Position numbers and translations under genes: made by a program. Shown here one piece after another: positions 26,453-28,311 of a stretch of DNA of 28,311 nt. The stretch lies in IMG/VR virus record IMGVR_UViG_3300047548_000472, positions 1-28,311 of that record, one strand, 5' to 3'. The notes beneath the pieces are model-generated. The model saw only the letters and a program-made list of their open reading frames with translations. It had not been told where the DNA came from and made no database searches. The stretch's first letter is position 1; the number at the start of each line of letters is the position of its first letter. The DNA comes from a virus.

Positions 26453-27448
26453 ATGGCGCTGCCCCGCTCAAGGTCTTATCTAGGTATCGCTAAGGAGACA
26501 CGCCCTACGCCGGGTGCTTCTCCTACTGCTGTTGCCGCTACTGACTTCATTCCGTATACCGCTATCACACCATTCGATAACATTACTTATCTTGACGATA
26601 AGGGTATTCGTGGTTCGATGGTGGAGCAGTACAACACGATTCAAGGCAAGATTCATTCTGAGTTTGATTTCTCCGGTGACGTGTTCCCTGACACGGTGGG
26701 TTATGTGTTCGCTGGCGTGTTGGGTGATGTTGCTACTACTGCGAGTGCGGCCCCGTACACGCACACGATGGCACTGTTGAATTCGCAGGCGAACGGCGCA
26801 CAGCCGACTACTTACACTTTGTCGGATTACTATTCTTTGGGTTCGTCGTCTACTCGCCTGTTTTCGGGTGTGCAGTTTGCGAGCATTGATACAAAGTTTT
26901 CTGCGGATGCCCTGTTGACGTATTCGGCTAAGGGTTTCGGGTATCAGTCGATTGTTTCCGCGAATCCTTCTCCGTCGTTTTCTACGGTGTCTCCGTTGCC
27001 GTCGTGGACAGGTTCGGTCACTCTTGCAGGTTCTGTTACTGCGATCATGTCTGAGGGTAACGTGAACATTACTCGTCCGGTTACTCCGATTCACACGGTG
27101 GATGGAACGCAACGCCCGTATCAGTTGTTCGCTGGGCCGCTCACGGTTGAAGGTTCCATGCTTCTGGTGTTGGAGTCGGATGCTCAACTTAACTACTACT
27201 TGAATAACACGCAGCCGTCTTTGGTTGTGGACTTCAGTGCGGGTTCGGGTGCGTCGTTGACTGAGGTTCGTTTCCAGATGACTAAGTGCGCGTTTAAGGT
27301 TGCGAAGATTGAACGCGGTAAGGATTATGTTGAGTTGAATGTGAACTATCAGGCGCAGGCGAATACGACGGATATTGGTGCGTCGTCTGGCTATTCACCT
27401 ATAAAGGTAACGCTTCAAAACGCTAAGGCGTCCGGTACTTACGTCTAA
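26453..27448 (+). CDS. major tail (tube) protein
   Basis: The 331-residue protein begins ALPRSRSYLGIAKETRPTPGASPTAVAATDFIPYTAITPFDNITYLDDKGIRGSMVEQYNTIQGKIHSEFDFSGDVFPDTVGYVFAGVLGD, the typical tube-protein opening with early strands and the (D)-x-G-x-RGS-M segment. The rest is beta-rich with YTLSDYY, FTSIDTKFSADALLTYSAKGFG-like repeats and TRPVTPIHTVDGTQRPYQLFAGPLTVEG. It precedes the chaperone genes, as expected for the tube. The start has only a weak GGTGAG upstream and may be coupled to the previous small gene. Confidence 0.8.
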   Translation: MALPRSRSYLGIAKETRPTPGASPTAVAATDFIPYTAITPFDNITYLDDKGIRGSMVEQYNTIQGKIHSEFDFSGDVFPDTVGYVFAGVLGDVATTASAAPYTHTMALLNSQANGAQPTTYTLSDYYSLGSSSTRLFSGVQFASIDTKFSADALLTYSAKGFGYQSIVSANPSPSFSTVSPLPSWTGSVTLAGSVTAIMSEGNVNITRPVTPIHTVDGTQRPYQLFAGPLTVEGSMLLVLESDAQLNYYLNNTQPSLVVDFSAGSGASLTEVRFQMTKCAFKVAKIERGKDYVELNVNYQAQANTTDIGASSGYSPIKVTLQNAKASGTYV

Positions 27449-27465
27449 AGAGAAAGGGACGGGTA

Positions 27466-27843
27466 ATGAGTAAGCATATTGTTAATGATGGTTGGGTACT
27501 GCTCCGCGATCCACGTTTGGTTTCGGAGCGGTCCCGCCGTCCTATCATTGCGAAGATGACGACGATGCAGGCTGTTGCTGAGAAGGTGACAGGTGAAGGC
27601 ACGACGGTAGATGAGGCAGAGTTTAATGCTTTGTATGCGTTTAATGATCTTGTCGCTATTGCTTTGATTAAAGAGTGGTCGTGGGATGTTCCGGTGACTA
27701 TTGATGGTTTGCTTGATCTGCCGGCGGCTGATTATGACGCTATTTTGAAGATTACGGCACCGTTGGTTTCTGAGTTGATGCCGTCGTTTTCACCGGATGG
27801 GGCGAATGATCCTGAGTCCCCTACCGTGCCCTCCGTCGAATAG
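27466..27843 (+). CDS. tail assembly chaperone, upstream (G-like) product
   Basis: GAAAGGGA lies about 9 bases before ATG 27466. The 125-residue protein has DGWVLLRDPRLVSERSRRPIIAKMTT, FNALYAFNDLVAIALIKEWSWDVPVTIDGLLDLPAADYDAILKITAPLVSEL and an acidic, Pro/Ser-rich tail. The W-(S/T)-W ... LLDLPAADYDA pattern is typical of siphovirus tail assembly chaperones that hold the tape measure during tube growth. The stop at 27841-27843 is crossed in the -1 frame by a second coding segment. Confidence 0.8.
   Translation: MSKHIVNDGWVLLRDPRLVSERSRRPIIAKMTTMQAVAEKVTGEGTTVDEAEFNALYAFNDLVAIALIKEWSWDVPVTIDGLLDLPAADYDAILKITAPLVSELMPSFSPDGANDPESPTVPSVE
27818..27822 (+). other. candidate -1 frameshift site CCCCT
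   Basis: In the chaperone frame the codons are TCC CCT ACC. A proline tRNA on CCT can re-pair with CCC after a one-base backward slip. The -1 frame has a TGA at 27813-27815, so the switch must occur between 27816 and the zero-frame TAG at 27841; this C-run is the best spot in that interval. Confidence 0.4.
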
Positions 27844-28061
27844 CGCATGTTTTCGGCGGGGGCGAAAGCGATTCCCGTTACCCGTTGCCGCTTGAAGTTC
27901 GGGATTACTGGTTGGCGAAAAGGTTTGGTTTTGGGTATCAGGATATACAGGATTCGCCTGCTGTTTGGTTAGACTGGTTGTTAAGCATTGACGGGGTTGC
28001 GGCTGAGATTGAGTCGAAGAGGAGTCCGTTCGATGCCGGAGGTTTCGGTCAGGGTAGATGA
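27819..28061 (+). CDS. tail assembly chaperone, frameshift extension (T-like)
   Basis: The -1 frame from 27819 to the TGA at 28059-28061 codes for about 80 residues: HVFGGGESDSRYPLPLEVRDYWLAKRFGFGYQDIQDSPAVWLDWLLSIDG and AAEIESKRSPFDAG. It has no good start codon of its own near the beginning. The YWLAKRFG ... WLDWLLSIDG pattern is typical of the second part of G-GT chaperones made by programmed frameshifting just ahead of the tape measure gene. The fusion would be about 200 residues. Confidence 0.65.
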   Translation, partial: PYRALRRIAHVFGGGESDSRYPLPLEVRDYWLAKRFGFGYQDIQDSPAVWLDWLLSIDGVAAEIESKRSPFDAGGFGQGR

Positions 28062-28311
28062 CGACCGTTTTATGGCCGTGTTTAACAGGATTCGTGACGA
28101 CTTGCAGGGTAAGGCTATTGAAGTTGCGTTGCGTCAGTCTGCAATGGTTGTTGAGGCGAAAGTTAAATCGGATGTGTTGACTCGTTCGGGTCACCATGAT
28201 GAGGGTACGCCTACACCTTCCGCACCGGGACAACCACCGGCGAATGTTACTAACCGTTTGCGTGAGTCGATTACGACGACTGAGCCGGAACGTTCCGGGT
28301 TTGGTAATTAC
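28033..28311 (+). CDS. HK97 gp10-like protein (partial, runs off the window)
   Basis: ATG 28033 overlaps the chaperone extension by 29 bases. The first 93 residues read PEVSVRVDDDRFMAVFNRIRDDLQGKAIEVALRQSAMVVEAKVKSDVLTRSGHHDEGTPTPSAPGQPPANVTNRLRESIT. The closing (P)S-x-PGQPPA-x-x-T-x-x-L-x-x-SI is the marker of the HK97 gp10 family of neck/tail-completion proteins. The C-terminus is missing at the window edge. In most siphoviruses this gene precedes the tail tube gene, so its place after the chaperones is unusual. Confidence 0.7.
   Translation, partial: MPEVSVRVDDDRFMAVFNRIRDDLQGKAIEVALRQSAMVVEAKVKSDVLTRSGHHDEGTPTPSAPGQPPANVTNRLRESITTTEPERSGFGNY

Noticed and set aside
26480-27187. 235-codon minus-strand frame in the tail tube gene
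   Set aside because: Antisense to the tube protein, Arg-rich, no motif or ribosome site.

Overview
This window reads as a large part of the genome of a tailed siphovirus (Caudoviricetes) infecting an actinobacterium. The host inference rests on a phage WhiB-like iron-sulfur protein (5531-5752), an Rpf/transglycosylase-like secreted wall enzyme (4937-5377), several genes that appear to be expressed without a Shine-Dalgarno site, and tail, replication and recombination proteins of actinophage type. Base composition looks intermediate rather than strongly GC-rich, so a mid-GC (perhaps environmental) actinobacterium is more likely than a high-GC soil genus. No integrase, immunity repressor, tRNA, transposon or CRISPR array was recognised, but the genome is clearly incomplete here.

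Layout. 1-4940 (+): the end of the tail/virion block and the lysis block: a virion-type C-terminal fragment, a small acidic protein, a metal-dependent endolysin-like peptidase, a DUF115-like protein, a Gp37-like minor tail protein, a C1q-like jelly-roll protein, two small membrane proteins (holin candidates) and a GT-B glycosyltransferase. 4937-9466: mostly leftward genes, comprising a secreted transglycosylase, a string of small early proteins and a recombination module (Cas4/RecB-like nuclease, coiled-coil protein, Rad52/Sak-like annealing protein). WhiB sits alone on + inside this part. 9467-9622 is a divergent promoter region.

9623-14928 (+): early/replication genes: a replisome-organiser protein carrying an iteron-like array and a purine tract inside its gene (candidate origin), a zinc-ribbon partner, a cassette of about ten very short, overlapping and partly paralogous ORFs, then RusA, HNH, SSB and an HTH protein. 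14941-28311 (+): packaging and morphogenesis in the usual order: small and large terminase, portal, MuF-like minor head protein fused to a zinc metallopeptidase-like domain, a ParB-fold-like gene, prohead protease with a nested scaffold, major capsid protein with an inserted Ig/FN3-like domain, head-tail connectors, tail tube, frameshifted tail assembly chaperones and an HK97 gp10-like protein cut by the window end. The tape measure gene is not present. The left edge (minor tail genes) would naturally follow the right edge, so the window is best explained as one piece of a circular or circularly permuted map.

The most unusual points are the MuF-metallopeptidase/ParB-like gene pair with chimeric composition (18742-21725), the 12-bp periodic repeats plus purine tract within the initiator gene (10223-10352), the tandem cassette with a repeated stop/start boundary sequence (11469-13612), a 13-codon leader ORF after a perfect hairpin in front of the initiator gene (9806-9902), and matching C4/G4 inverted repeats inside two early promoters. 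Function calls come from reading motifs by eye; no database search was run.
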